Source: Stenotrophomonas sp. Iso1
Lineage (GTDB): Bacteria > Pseudomonadota > Gammaproteobacteria > Xanthomonadales > Xanthomonadaceae
Assembly (NCBI RefSeq): GCF_027497995.1
Contig: NZ_JAODBT010000004.1
Location: 186,001 to 250,000 of the forward strand
Reading direction: 5' to 3'
Length of the DNA stretch: 64,000 bases
Under the pieces are notes generated by a model. It was not told the origin of the DNA and made no database searches. It worked only from the letters and a program-made list of their open reading frames with translations. Position numbers and translations under genes: made by a program. Within the stretch, counting starts at the first letter, position 1. Each line of letters starts with the position of its first letter. Below are positions 7,491 to 15,590 of this stretch, piece after piece.

Positions 7491-7904
7491 AGGCTGTGTG
7501 AGGGAAGGCTGGGGCTGGAACGAAGGCCTAGGCGAAGGCAAAAGCAAAGGCAGCAGCAAAGTCTGAAGCGAAAGCGCCCCTCACCCCAACCCCTCTCCCG
7601 CTTGCGGGAGAGGGGCTTTAAGCGAAAGCAGGAGCAACTGCAACTGCAACTGCAACGGCAACGGCAACGGAAACGGCAAGGGCAACAGCAACTGCAACTG
7701 CAACTGCAACAGCAGGAGCAAGAGCAAAAACGCCCTCAGCCCTGCTCCCTTCCCCGCCGGTCCTGGGCCGACGCAAAAGCGCCCTATGCCATCCCTGCTT
7801 CCCGGCCGGCCCTAGCCGACGCAAAGGCGTCCGATGGGCAGCGAGCCGTTGGCGTACAGGTTTCCCCTCTTACTCCACCGTCGCTAGAGGCTCGTTGATC
7901 AGGG
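7491..7904. repeat. Low-complexity repeats with a REP-like palindrome between convergent genes
   Basis: No gene is seen. The stretch has AAGCAAAGGCAGCAGCAAAG-type runs (about 7530-7575), a perfect palindrome at 7590-7615, then hexanucleotide runs of GCAACT and GGCAAC (about 7628-7730). The GCAAA theme is the reverse complement of the GCTTTTG runs at 10279-10421. Confidence 0.75.
7590..7615. repeat. REP-like palindrome CCCCTCTCCCGC/GCGGGAGAGGGG
   Basis: Perfect 12-bp arms with a TT loop, preceded by CCCTCACCCCAA. The same word recurs at 10518-10543. It lies between convergent 3' ends and may also end transcription, but there is no T tract. Confidence 0.8.
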
Positions 7905-9029
7905 CTACTTGGCTGCCAGGCCCAACTCGGCCAGGACTGCGTTGGTGGATTCGCCGACGTCATCCAGATGTGGATTGATGCGGCCCGGCTCGTTGGCGAA
8001 CTTGATCGGGATGCCCAGATGAGTGCCGCCCTTTTCGTCGGTCCAGACCATCTCGCGGGCGCGGGTATGTGGGTCGTTGAACACTTCGGTGAGGGTTTTC
8101 ACCGGCGCCCAGCACACGTCGATGTCGTGCAGGAACAATGTCCATTCCACCAACGTGCGGCGCGAGAAGGTTTCGATCAGAAAGGCCTTTACCGGATCCT
8201 GGCCTCTGCCCGGCGGGAGATGGCACAGGTGAATCAGATCCGGGCGGCCAAGGGCGATGAGCAGGTTCTCGGCGAACTTGTGTTCGGCGCCGCCCAACGC
8301 GATCCATCGCGCATCCGCGCAGCGGTACAGCTTGTACAGGGCGTTGCCGCCCCAGCTACGTTCTTCGTTGATGACCGGATCGCGACCAAGTGCGAACGGC
8401 GGGCCGAGCACGTTCGGCAGCCACGCCATCAATGCGTCCTGCATCGACAAGTCGATGTAGTCACCCTGCCCGGTGCGTTCGCGACGGAACAGGGCCATCA
8501 GGATGCCGTTGAGTGCCATCAACGAACCCGCCATGTCTGCCACCGGCATATGCGGCATCGCCGGGGTGCCATCAGGCGCGCGGTTGAGGCTGACCACGCC
8601 GGTGTCGGCCTGCATTGCCAGGTCATGTGCGGGCCGGTTGACCTTGGGCCCGGTCTGGCCGAAGGCGCTGATCGCGCAGTACACCAGCGTCGGGTTGATC
8701 GCCTTGCACGTGTCGTAATCAATGCCGAGCCGCTTGGCGACACCGGGACGGAATGCTTCCACCACTACATCGGCCCATTCCACCAGTTTGGCGAATGCCG
8801 CCTTGCCAGCATCGCTTTTGAGATCGAGCACGATGCAGCGCTTGCCGCGATGCGTGTTGCGGAACCAGGTGGAAACCCCCGCCTGCTTGAGGCCGACCTC
8901 GCGCACCGGTTCCCCCGTGGGCGGCTCGATCTTGATCACGTCCGCACCGTGATCGGCCATCACCATGGTCAGGTGCGGGCCGGGCAGGAACAGGGACAGA
9001 TCAAGAACGCGTACACCTTCCAACTTCAT
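7905..9029 (-). CDS. CaiB/BaiF family (class III) CoA transferase
   Basis: This 374-residue protein has the family layout: GVRVLDLSLFLPGPHLTMVMADHGADVIKIEPP at the N-terminus, FRPGVAKRLGIDY, then NRPAHDLAMQADTG with the expected catalytic Asp136, and GQGDYIDLSMQDALMAWLPN. Such enzymes move CoA between organic acids, often from succinyl-CoA. It lies 17 bp downstream of a second CoA transferase and is the last gene of the leftward catabolic series that begins near 15449. The acid substrate is unknown; branched dicarboxylates are inferred from the neighbouring hydratase and lyase. Confidence 0.92.
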   Translation of the reverse strand: MKLEGVRVLDLSLFLPGPHLTMVMADHGADVIKIEPPTGEPVREVGLKQAGVSTWFRNTHRGKRCIVLDLKSDAGKAAFAKLVEWADVVVEAFRPGVAKRLGIDYDTCKAINPTLVYCAISAFGQTGPKVNRPAHDLAMQADTGVVSLNRAPDGTPAMPHMPVADMAGSLMALNGILMALFRRERTGQGDYIDLSMQDALMAWLPNVLGPPFALGRDPVINEERSWGGNALYKLYRCADARWIALGGAEHKFAENLLIALGRPDLIHLCHLPPGRGQDPVKAFLIETFSRRTLVEWTLFLHDIDVCWAPVKTLTEVFNDPHTRAREMVWTDEKGGTHLGIPIKFANEPGRINPHLDDVGESTNAVLAELGLAAK

Positions 9030-9046
9030 CGTCGTGCTCCTTCGTC

Positions 9047-10225
9047 TTACGCGCCAAGCAGGCGTGCGCGGTCGGTGTCGTTGTAGCCGAGCTCGCGCAA
9101 CAACGCGTCGGCATCGGCGTTCAATGAGGGGCAGGCATCACCTGACAAGCGCTGGCCGTCCAGCTTGATCGGATTACGCAGCAACCGTTGCGAACCCTGC
9201 TGATGCGCGACCTCCTGCAGCATGTCCACGTCGCGCACATAGGGATTGTCCAGCGCCTGGGCGATGTCCAGCACCGGTGCGATGGGAATGCGCCCGGCGA
9301 ACTTCTGCGTCCAGTACGCGGTGGGCTGGGTGGTCAGAATTTCGTCAACCCGCACGGTGAGTTCTTCGCGCACATCACGACGCGCCGCGAAGTTGCTGAA
9401 TCGCGACTCCGACGCCCAGGCAGGGTTGCCGATGCCTTCAACGAAGGTCTGCCAGAACTTCTCCAGCATGCACATCACCATCACCCAGCCATCGGCGGTG
9501 CGGTAGACCTGGCACGGCACGGTGGACGGATGCGCACTGCGCGGCAGGCGTTCGGTGCGATGGCCTTCGTTGAGATACCACGTGGCTGGGTAACTGAGTT
9601 GGTGCAGGGCCACGTCGAACAGGCTCACGTCGACGTCGCGGCCTTCGCCGGTACGCATGGCGCCGATGATCGCAGCCAGCAGGCCCATTGCCATGGTGGT
9701 GCCGGTCATGAAATCGACCATCGACAGACCAAAGCGTGCCGGGGGCGCGTCGGGTTCACCGGTGAGCGCCATGAAGCCCGCTTCGGCCTGCATCAGGTAG
9801 TCGTAGCCCGGCCATGCAGCGCGTTCGTTGTCGCGGCCATAGGCGGACAGGTGGGCGCAGACGATCTTCGGGTTGAGCTTGGACAGCGTGACGTAGTCCA
9901 GGCCGAGTTTGGCGGGCTGATCACCACGCAGGTTGTTGAGCACTGCATCTGCGCTGGCGACCAGCTTCTCGAACACTTCGCGGCCTTCGGTCGCTTTCAG
10001 GTCCAGTCGCAGCGAGCGTTTGTTGAGGTTGAAAGTCTGGAAGAACAGGCTGTCGCCTTCGCCCAGGAAGTACGGGCCGGTGGCGCGCGAGATGTCGCCG
10101 CCCGGCGGGGATTCTATCTTGATGACTTCAGCGCCGAGGTCGGCCAGGTGCATCGAGCCATAGGGGCCGGCACCGTACTGTTCGACGGCAAGGATGCGCA
10201 GTCCCTGCAGGGGAAGGTCTTTCAT
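9047..10225 (-). CDS. CaiB/BaiF family (class III) CoA transferase, second copy
   Basis: ATG 10225 gives a 392-residue protein starting DLPLQGLRILAVEQYGAGPYG. The catalytic Asp is Asp142 in the GYDYLMQAEAG motif, a closer match to the family consensus than in the neighbouring copy. The two copies are clearly divergent, so they may act on different acids or as separate transferases. A 512-bp repeat-rich gap separates it from the acyl-CoA dehydrogenase stop upstream, so it may have its own promoter or be transcribed through the repeats. Confidence 0.92.
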   Translation of the reverse strand: MKDLPLQGLRILAVEQYGAGPYGSMHLADLGAEVIKIESPPGGDISRATGPYFLGEGDSLFFQTFNLNKRSLRLDLKATEGREVFEKLVASADAVLNNLRGDQPAKLGLDYVTLSKLNPKIVCAHLSAYGRDNERAAWPGYDYLMQAEAGFMALTGEPDAPPARFGLSMVDFMTGTTMAMGLLAAIIGAMRTGEGRDVDVSLFDVALHQLSYPATWYLNEGHRTERLPRSAHPSTVPCQVYRTADGWVMVMCMLEKFWQTFVEGIGNPAWASESRFSNFAARRDVREELTVRVDEILTTQPTAYWTQKFAGRIPIAPVLDIAQALDNPYVRDVDMLQEVAHQQGSQRLLRNPIKLDGQRLSGDACPSLNADADALLRELGYNDTDRARLLGA

Positions 10226-10278
10226 GTGTGGCCTCTGGCTTTTAAAAAGCACCGCAGCTGGTTGAGGACTGCGGTGAA

Positions 10279-10421
10279 GGGATCGCTTGGCATTGGCTTT
10301 GCTTTTGGCTTTTGGCTTTTGGCTTTTTGCTTTGGCTTTTTGCTTTGGCTTTTTGCTTTGGCTTTAGCTTTTGCTTTGGCTTTTGCTTTTGCTTTGGTTT
10401 TTAGCTCTTTGCTTTGGCTGT
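10279..10421. repeat. Irregular GCTTTTG low-complexity tract
   Basis: Overlapping 6-8 bp units such as GCTTTTG, GCTTTTT and GCTTTGG over about 140 bp, with no coding sense. Confidence 0.8.
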
Positions 10422-10430
10422 CGCCTGAGC

Positions 10431-10454
10431 CCTTCTCCCGCATGCGGGAGAAGG
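10431..10454. repeat. REP-like palindrome CCTTCTCCCGCA/TGCGGGAGAAGG
   Basis: A perfect 24-bp inverted repeat with no loop, followed by GTGCCCGAAGGGCGGATGAG. The same arrangement occurs at 22221-22265. Confidence 0.85.
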
Positions 10455-10517
10455 TGCCCGAAGGGCGGATGAGGGGGCTCTTTGGCCTTTCTTGCCAAGA
10501 GCTTCCCCTCACCCCAA

Positions 10518-10543
10518 CCCCTCTCCCGCTCGCGGGAGAGGGG
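10518..10543. repeat. REP-like palindrome, copy of the 7590 element
   Basis: CCCCTCTCCCGC and GCGGGAGAGGGG around a TC loop, preceded by CCCTCACCCCAA as at 7590. Confidence 0.85.
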
Positions 10544-10585
10544 CTTCCAGCAGTCCTAGTACTTCTAGCATTCCAGCACTTCTAG

Positions 10586-10682
10586 CCTTCTAGCTTTCTA
10601 GCTTTCTAGCTTTCTAGCTTTCTAGCTTTCTAGCTTTCTAGCTTTCTAGCTTTCCAGCTTTCTAGCTTTCTAGCTTTCTAGC
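10586..10682. repeat. Tandem 8-bp repeat CTTTCTAG, about 12 copies
   Basis: Nearly perfect head-to-tail units with one variant (TTTCCAGC near 10652). The high purity suggests recent expansion and likely length variation between strains. Confidence 0.9.
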
Positions 10683-10737
10683 GCTTGTAGCTTCTTCGCG
10701 CCTGTAGCGCCTTTTTTGCGCCTTGGCGCTGCGCGCC

Positions 10738-11910
10738 TTAAATCTTGTTTCTCGCCACCAGTTGCTTGGCGATGATGATGCGCTGCATTTCGTTGGTGCC
10801 TTCACCGATGCACATCAGCATGGCATCGCGGTAGAAACGTTCGATGTCGTATTCCACCGAATAGCTGTAGCCACCGAAGATGCGCATGCCTTCCTGCGCG
10901 CAGTAGGCGCCGGTTTCCGTAGCAAAGTACTTGGCCATGCCGGCTTCCATGTCGCAGCGCTCACCCTTGTCATAGGCGTTGGCGGCGCTTTCGATCAGCA
11001 ACTTCGATGCTTCCACCTTTGAAGCCATTTCACCAAGCTTGAGCTGGATGGCCTGATGCTCGGCAATCGGTTTGCCAAAGGTCATGCGTTCCTGTGCGTA
11101 GCGCACCGACAGCCGCAACGCGCCCTCGGCAATGCCGCAACCGCGCGCGGCCACATTGATGCGACCCAGCTCCAGACCACCCACGGCATGCTGGAAGCCC
11201 ATGCCTTCCTCGCCACCGAGCATGCAATCCGCCGGCACCTTGTAATCCTGGAATACCAGCTCGCACGTATCGATGGCGCGGTAACCGGTCTTCTTCATCT
11301 TCTTGGCGACGATGAAACCCTCGCCTTTTTCAGCGATGAACATGGTCATGCCCTTATGGCGCGGTTGCGCCTCCGGGTCGGTCTTGGTCAGCAGCAGCAC
11401 CATGTCGCCGTACAGGGAGTTGGTGATCCAGGTCTTGGCACCATTGATCACGTAATGCTCGCCGTCACGCTTGGCCACGGTACGAATGGCCTGCAGATCG
11501 GTACCGGCATTCGGCTCGGTCAAACCCAACGCGCCACGCAGCTCGCCGGTCGCCATACGCGGCAGGTACTTGCGCTTCTGCGCTTCAGTGCCGCAGCGCT
11601 CGATCGCCGCAGCCATGATCAGGTGCGAGTTGAAGATGCCGGTCGGCGCCATCCAAACCGAAGACACCTTGATGACGATCTTGGCGTAGATGCGTGCCGG
11701 CAGGCCCAGCCCGCCGTACTCCGGAGAGATGGTGGCACCGAACAGACCCAGGTCCTTCATCTCTTCAACGAGATGATGCGGGTACTTGTCTTCCAGGTCG
11801 TATTCCAGCGCGATGGGCGCAACGGACTTTTCGACCCAATGATCGATTGCATCCAGCAACGCCCGCTCTTCGTCCGGGCCCCACAGCTGTTCCATGTCGG
11901 TGCTCATCAT
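10738..11910 (-). CDS. Acyl-CoA dehydrogenase family protein
   Basis: This 390-residue flavoenzyme has the standard segments: LGLFGATISPEYGGLGLP, LTEPNAGTDLQAIRT (FAD loop), ITNSLYGD, RMTFGKPIAEHQAIQ, and the C-terminal MCIGEGTNEMQR carrying the catalytic Glu. It introduces an alpha-beta double bond in an acyl-CoA and passes electrons to ETF, matching the ETF-ubiquinone oxidoreductase encoded at 19436. It begins 7 bp after the MaoC hydratase stop, so the two are co-transcribed. The trio MaoC, CitE-like lyase and acyl-CoA dehydrogenase resembles the Rv2499c-Rv2498c-Rv2500c set of Mycobacterium tuberculosis. Confidence 0.93.
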   Translation of the reverse strand: MMSTDMEQLWGPDEERALLDAIDHWVEKSVAPIALEYDLEDKYPHHLVEEMKDLGLFGATISPEYGGLGLPARIYAKIVIKVSSVWMAPTGIFNSHLIMAAAIERCGTEAQKRKYLPRMATGELRGALGLTEPNAGTDLQAIRTVAKRDGEHYVINGAKTWITNSLYGDMVLLLTKTDPEAQPRHKGMTMFIAEKGEGFIVAKKMKKTGYRAIDTCELVFQDYKVPADCMLGGEEGMGFQHAVGGLELGRINVAARGCGIAEGALRLSVRYAQERMTFGKPIAEHQAIQLKLGEMASKVEASKLLIESAANAYDKGERCDMEAGMAKYFATETGAYCAQEGMRIFGGYSYSVEYDIERFYRDAMLMCIGEGTNEMQRIIIAKQLVARNKI

Positions 11911-11917
11911 TGGGCTC

Positions 11918-12436
11918 TCAGTAGTTGACCTTGTCTTCCACCGAGTGGCCGCGCTTGGCGATCAACATGGTGCGATTGAAGGTGCAGACCAGCTTGCCGT
12001 CCTGGTTGAAGCCATCGGTACGGCAGGTAACGATGCCAGCACCCGGGCGCGACTTGGATTCACGCTTCTCAAGAACCTCGGACTCGGCAATGAGCGTGTC
12101 GCCGACAAACAGCGGATGGGTCATCTTGATCTCGCTCCAGCCCAGGTTGGCCACGGCCTTCTGGCTGACGTCGGTGACGCTCATGCCCACCATCAGCGCC
12201 ACGGTGAACGGCGAACACACAATCACCTTGCCGAACTCCGATGCCTTGGCGTACTCCTTGTCGAAGTGCATCGGGTGGGTGTTCATCGTCAGCAGCGTGA
12301 ACCAGGTGTTGTCGGTTTCGGTGATGGAGCGGCCGGGGCGGTGCTCGTAGATATCGCCCACGTTGAACTCTTCGTAGTAACGGCCGAAGGTTTCGCGGAA
12401 ACGGTTTTCGGAGATCTGCTTGACGTTCTGAACCAT
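11918..12436 (-). CDS. MaoC-family acyl-CoA (de)hydratase, itaconyl/mesaconyl-CoA type
   Basis: ATG 12436, preceded by AAAAGGACA, gives a 172-residue hot-dog-fold protein. Diagnostic stretches are TMNTHPMHFDKEYAKASEFG, VGMSVTDVSQKAVANLGW and SEVLEKRESKSRPGAGIVT. The normal hydratase Asp-x-Asn-Pro-x-His motif reads Asn-Thr-His-Pro-Met-His here, as I recall for the Rv2499c-type subgroup beside CitE-like lyases. That subgroup hydrates itaconyl- or methyl-branched enoyl-CoA. Position between a lyase and an acyl-CoA dehydrogenase fits dissimilation of branched dicarboxyl-CoA. Confidence 0.88.
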   Translation of the reverse strand: MVQNVKQISENRFRETFGRYYEEFNVGDIYEHRPGRSITETDNTWFTLLTMNTHPMHFDKEYAKASEFGKVIVCSPFTVALMVGMSVTDVSQKAVANLGWSEIKMTHPLFVGDTLIAESEVLEKRESKSRPGAGIVTCRTDGFNQDGKLVCTFNRTMLIAKRGHSVEDKVNY

Positions 12437-12527
12437 GGCAATGTCCTTTTTCGTGCGGTTTGGGCTGGCGCTGGGCGCAACTTGGTCAAAGAGAGGCAAT
12501 CAACAGGTGTTCAATGAAGCGGTGTGA

Positions 12528-13382
12528 TCAGCCGGCGCGGACGCCGTGGGCACCGAGCGCGATGGCCCGTTCGGCGGCGATTTCGATGGGGCGATCCACC
12601 AGCTTTCCGTCGAGCTGGAGGGCTTCACCGCCGCTGGCGGCCAGTGCGGCAATCACGCGCTGGGCGCGGTCGTACTCGGCGGCGGTGGGCAAGTAGCGAC
12701 TCTGGATCGGTTCAACCTGGCCCGGGTGAATCGCGGCCTTGGCCGTGAACCCGAGATCAATCACGCGGTCGGTTTCGCTGATGAGCCCGGCCTCGTCCTT
12801 GATGTCGAGGTACGGCACATCCAGACACCCTACGCCGGCTTCGGCAGCGATGGTTGCCAGCTGCACGCGCGGGTGAAAGAAGCTTTCCCAACCGGCGCGG
12901 CCCCGCAGCGCGACGATGTAATCGAAGCCGCCAAACATCAGTGCCTGCAAACGTGGAATGGCGATGGCCAGCGCGCGTGCATCCAGCAGGCCTTTCGGCG
13001 TTTCAATCTGGGCGATGAAGACCGTATCGACAGCCGCCAGCGCGGCGTCTGCCTGCTGAAGTTCGGCGACGGTTTCCACCTTGGGCAGCATGACGAAGGC
13101 TGGCGTCAGTCCGGATGCCGCCAGTGCTTTCAGGTCAGCCTGGCCCAACGCGGTGGACAGCGGGTTGATGCGCAGGCCGATTTCGCTGTGGCTTTCATGG
13201 CCTCCGGCAAGAAAAGCGAACAGCGAAGCGCGGGCGCTTTCCTTGTCCGCAGGCGCGACGGCATCTTCCAGATCAATGCAGACCTGGTCAGCGCCAGTGG
13301 CTACTGCCTTGGCATAACGCTCCGGGCGCGAACCCGGCACAAACAACAGGCAGCGACGCGGATTGCGGAGGGGCGCGATCAT
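12528..13382 (-). CDS. HpcH/HpaI-CitE family beta-hydroxyacyl-CoA lyase
   Basis: The 284-residue TIM-barrel protein contains CLLFVPGSRPERYAKAVATG, CIDLEDAVAP (metal Asp/Glu), INPLST, LPKVETVAEL, AQIETPKGLLDA, MFGGFDYIVALRG and AAIHPGQV, the signature of CitE/malyl-CoA/citramalyl-CoA lyases. These split a beta-hydroxyacyl-CoA such as citramalyl-CoA into an acyl-CoA and a 2-oxoacid. ATG 13382 overlaps the stop of the upstream deacetylase-family gene by 4 bp, indicating translational coupling. Citramalyl-CoA lyase is favoured because of the adjacent MaoC hydratase; malyl-type activity is an alternative. Confidence 0.9.
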   Translation of the reverse strand: MIAPLRNPRRCLLFVPGSRPERYAKAVATGADQVCIDLEDAVAPADKESARASLFAFLAGGHESHSEIGLRINPLSTALGQADLKALAASGLTPAFVMLPKVETVAELQQADAALAAVDTVFIAQIETPKGLLDARALAIAIPRLQALMFGGFDYIVALRGRAGWESFFHPRVQLATIAAEAGVGCLDVPYLDIKDEAGLISETDRVIDLGFTAKAAIHPGQVEPIQSRYLPTAAEYDRAQRVIAALAASGGEALQLDGKLVDRPIEIAAERAIALGAHGVRAG

Positions 13383-14245
13383 GGTGCGGCTACCTGCGCA
13401 GCAAAGTGTTCGGCAATCTGCCGGCGCGTGGCGTACCAGGTATCCGGCTTCTGTGCGACGTACTGCAGGAATTTTTCGAACGCACCGATGCGACCCGGGC
13501 GGCCGATGATGCGCAGGTGCAGGCCCAGCGACATCACTTTCGGGGTGTGCTCGCCTTCGGCATACAGCGTGTCGAAGCTGTCGATGGCGTAGTCCAGCCA
13601 GTCTTTCGGCAGGTACGACGGCGCCACCCACATCTTCATGTCGTTGGTATCGAGCTGGTACGGCACCACGATCATCGGCGTGTCGGCACCTTCCACGTCA
13701 CCCCAGAACGGCGCATCGGCTGAGTAGTCATCCATGTGGTACAGGAAGCCTTCCTCCTGCAGCAGGCGACGGGTGGCGGCAGTGTGCAGGTAGCGCGACA
13801 ACCAGCCGACCGGGCGCACGCCAGTGGTCTGCTCGATGCTGTCGGCAGCGTCGCGGATGAACTGACGTTCCTGTTCCTCGTTGAAACGGAACTGGTGAAT
13901 CCAGCGATGGCCGTGCGAACACACTTCGTGACGGCTGCCACGCAGGTAGTCAGCGATTTCCGGTGCGCGTTCCAACGACACGGCAGCCGCGGTGTACGTG
14001 GAGGTGACGCCGTACTTGTCCAGCAGCGCGGACACGCGCGCGTGGCCTTCATTCACGCCGTAACGGTAGTTGGATTCGTTGCCGTAGTTGCGCACCGGCT
14101 TGGACAGGGTGACATGCAGTTCGTCCACCGGCTCGGTGATCTTGTCACCCTGGCCGACGTTGTACTCGGACAGTTCCTCGACGTTGACGACCACCGACAA
14201 TGCCAGACGTGCATTGTTGGGCCACTGATAGGCGGGTTTGGACAT
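13379..14245 (-). CDS. PuuE/imidase-like polysaccharide-deacetylase-fold hydrolase 1
   Basis: This 288-residue protein starts QWPNNARLALSVVVNVEE, like PuuE allantoinase and bacterial cyclic imidase members of the NodB fold rather than true polysaccharide deacetylases. It has no signal peptide, so it works in the cytoplasm. CSHGHRWIHQ keeps a His-x3-His pair. Relatives open cyclic amides or imides (allantoin, succinimide-type rings). It is the first of three paralogues in this cluster and the only one with this His pair. Substrate is inferred, not shown. Confidence 0.85.
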   Translation of the reverse strand: MSKPAYQWPNNARLALSVVVNVEELSEYNVGQGDKITEPVDELHVTLSKPVRNYGNESNYRYGVNEGHARVSALLDKYGVTSTYTAAAVSLERAPEIADYLRGSRHEVCSHGHRWIHQFRFNEEQERQFIRDAADSIEQTTGVRPVGWLSRYLHTAATRRLLQEEGFLYHMDDYSADAPFWGDVEGADTPMIVVPYQLDTNDMKMWVAPSYLPKDWLDYAIDSFDTLYAEGEHTPKVMSLGLHLRIIGRPGRIGAFEKFLQYVAQKPDTWYATRRQIAEHFAAQVAAP

Positions 14246-14277
14246 GGCTCTCTCAGAATCGGGGGAGGTAAGTGGAC

Positions 14278-15120
14278 TCAGTGGTTCTCTTCGCCGCCAG
14301 AGACGTTGATCGCCTCGCCGGTGATGTAGACCGCATCGTCCGAACACAGAAAAGCAGTCGCGGCGGCGGTATCCGAGGGCAGCCCCGGGCGGCCCAGTGG
14401 AATGCGTGCACGCATGTCGGCCAGGTACTGCTCCACGCTCTTGCCCTGCTTGGCGGCGAAGTATTCGTTCTGCCAGGCGCCCAGGCCGGTGGTGACGTGA
14501 TTCGGGCAGACCGCGTTGACGTTGATGCCATGCGCGCCAAGTTCCAGCGCGGCAACCCGGGTCAGGCCGACCAGGCCGTGCTTGGATGAGCAGTAAGCCG
14601 CCGCGTGCGGGAAAGCGGATTTAGCCGCTTGTGATGCGATGTTGACGATGCGGCCACCGCCCTGGGCAATCATCTGCCGACCCGCGTGCTTGATGGTCAG
14701 GAACGCGCCGCGCAGGTTCACACCCAGCACTGCATCCCATTCCTTGACGTCGATGTCCACCAGCGACTTCATCAGGTAACCAATGCCGGCGTTGTTGACC
14801 AGAATGTCGAGCCGGCCGAAACGCTCGACGGTGGCCTTGATCACGGCTTCCACCTGCGCCTCTTCCAGCACGTCCAGCGCCATCGCCACGCATTCGCCAC
14901 CGGTGGCTGCGCACAACTCGGCGGCGACCTGCGCCATCTCTTCGTCGGTGCCTACAGCGGTGACCGGCATCTCGGCGCCGCGCACGCTACCGATATCGGT
15001 CAGCACCACCTTGCAGCCTTCCTCCAGCAAACGACGGGCAATGCCCTCGCCCAGGCCGGCGCGGCGGCCAGCGCCGGTGATCAGAGCGACCTTGCCTTGA
15101 AGTTCGGGGAATCGAGCCAT
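14278..15120 (-). CDS. Short-chain dehydrogenase/reductase
   Basis: This 280-residue SDR has the nucleotide loop TGAGRRAGLGEG, NNAG (LVNNAGIGY), the catalytic Ser region NIASQAAKS and Tyr-x3-Lys (AYCSSKHG). It acts as an NAD(P)-dependent alcohol or ketone oxidoreductase. It lies 20 bp after the HapK-like gene and 32 bp before the PuuE-like gene on the same strand, so it belongs to the leftward operon under the palindromic operator at 15478. The insert MPVTAVGTDEEMAQVAAEL after the second strand is long for the family. Confidence 0.92.
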   Translation of the reverse strand: MARFPELQGKVALITGAGRRAGLGEGIARRLLEEGCKVVLTDIGSVRGAEMPVTAVGTDEEMAQVAAELCAATGGECVAMALDVLEEAQVEAVIKATVERFGRLDILVNNAGIGYLMKSLVDIDVKEWDAVLGVNLRGAFLTIKHAGRQMIAQGGGRIVNIASQAAKSAFPHAAAYCSSKHGLVGLTRVAALELGAHGINVNAVCPNHVTTGLGAWQNEYFAAKQGKSVEQYLADMRARIPLGRPGLPSDTAAATAFLCSDDAVYITGEAINVSGGEENH

Positions 15121-15140
15121 GACCAAAGTTCCTTGTGCGC

Positions 15141-15449
15141 TTACAGCGCGCTGGTGAGGATGAACAACGGATTGTCCGCGTACTGCTGGAACTGCGCTGC
15201 CCCCGCCTGCACGGCCGGGTCGCCCAGGTCCTTGCCGAACGCTGCCATGTCCGGAATACGCATGATCTCGATGTAGTCGTACGGCGGTTTGCCCTCGCCG
15301 ATCAACAGGCCGCTGGATTTGAGCACCTCGAACCGCTCCACCGATGGCAGCGCATTGACCACCGGCAGATCGCTGGCGCGCGCCCAGGCTTCGTATTCCT
15401 CGGCGCTGACACCCGGCTTGAGGTTGAACAGAACAATTACGGTTTGCAT
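15141..15449 (-). CDS. HapK/RedY-like dimeric alpha/beta-barrel protein
   Basis: This 102-residue protein (QTVIVLFNLKPGVSAEEYEAWA, then RFEVLKSSGLL, PPYDYIEIMRI, FQQYADNPLFILTSAL) matches small ferredoxin-like barrel proteins annotated REDY-like HapK, related to EthD and DUF1330 types. HapK and RedY come from prodiginine gene clusters, where their exact role is unclear. ATG 15449 is the first gene of the leftward series, 28 bp after the 22-bp operator palindrome. A tri-pyrrole-linked relative beside ring-opening hydrolases is suggestive but not proof of a pyrrolic substrate. Confidence 0.8.
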   Translation of the reverse strand: MQTVIVLFNLKPGVSAEEYEAWARASDLPVVNALPSVERFEVLKSSGLLIGEGKPPYDYIEIMRIPDMAAFGKDLGDPAVQAGAAQFQQYADNPLFILTSAL

Positions 15450-15477
15450 GGCTTCCTCCCGGGTAAAAGACTGTGGC

Positions 15478-15499
15478 ACACTTTGTCCGGACAAAGTGT
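15478..15499. promoter_or_regulatory. Operator A1: perfect 22-bp palindrome with core TTTGTCCGGACAAA
   Basis: The arms ACACTTTGTCC and GGACAAAGTGT match without error. It lies between the divergent hapK-like gene (start 15449) and the MFS gene (start 15591), so it can control both large operons. The core TGTCCGGACA recurs at four other promoters in the window. GntR/HutC factors usually bind GT-n4-AC type palindromes, which this fits. Confidence 0.85.
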
Positions 15500-15590
15500 A
15501 GGCATGCCATTCGCCCCCGGTCAACGCCGGCGGCGGAATTCCCCCACCGGCGTATCTACTTGCCATAACCCAATTGATTGAGGTGCCTGG

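Larger units (their letters stand above)
10226..10737. repeat. Repeat island inside the catabolic gene series
   Basis: No gene is seen. Reading + strand: GGCTTTTG/GCTTTTT runs (10279-10421), a perfect 24-bp palindrome (10431-10454) followed by GTGCCCGAAGGGCGGATGAG, a second palindrome (10518-10543), then the 8-bp unit CTTTCTAG repeated about 12 times (10586-10682). It separates two same-strand genes of the leftward series. Confidence 0.8.

Noticed and set aside
7968-9086. 372-codon + strand frame over the first CoA transferase
   Set aside because: Antisense shadow of a recognised enzyme; no motif.
10431-10454. SMAG element of Stenotrophomonas maltophilia
   Set aside because: SMAG repeats carry a terminal GTAG; these palindromes do not.
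9188-10585. 465-codon + strand frame over the second CoA transferase
   Set aside because: It is antisense to a well-conserved CaiB/BaiF gene and runs on into repeats, with no domain.
10586-10682. CRISPR array
   Set aside because: The units are 8 bp and contiguous with no spacers, and no cas genes are present.
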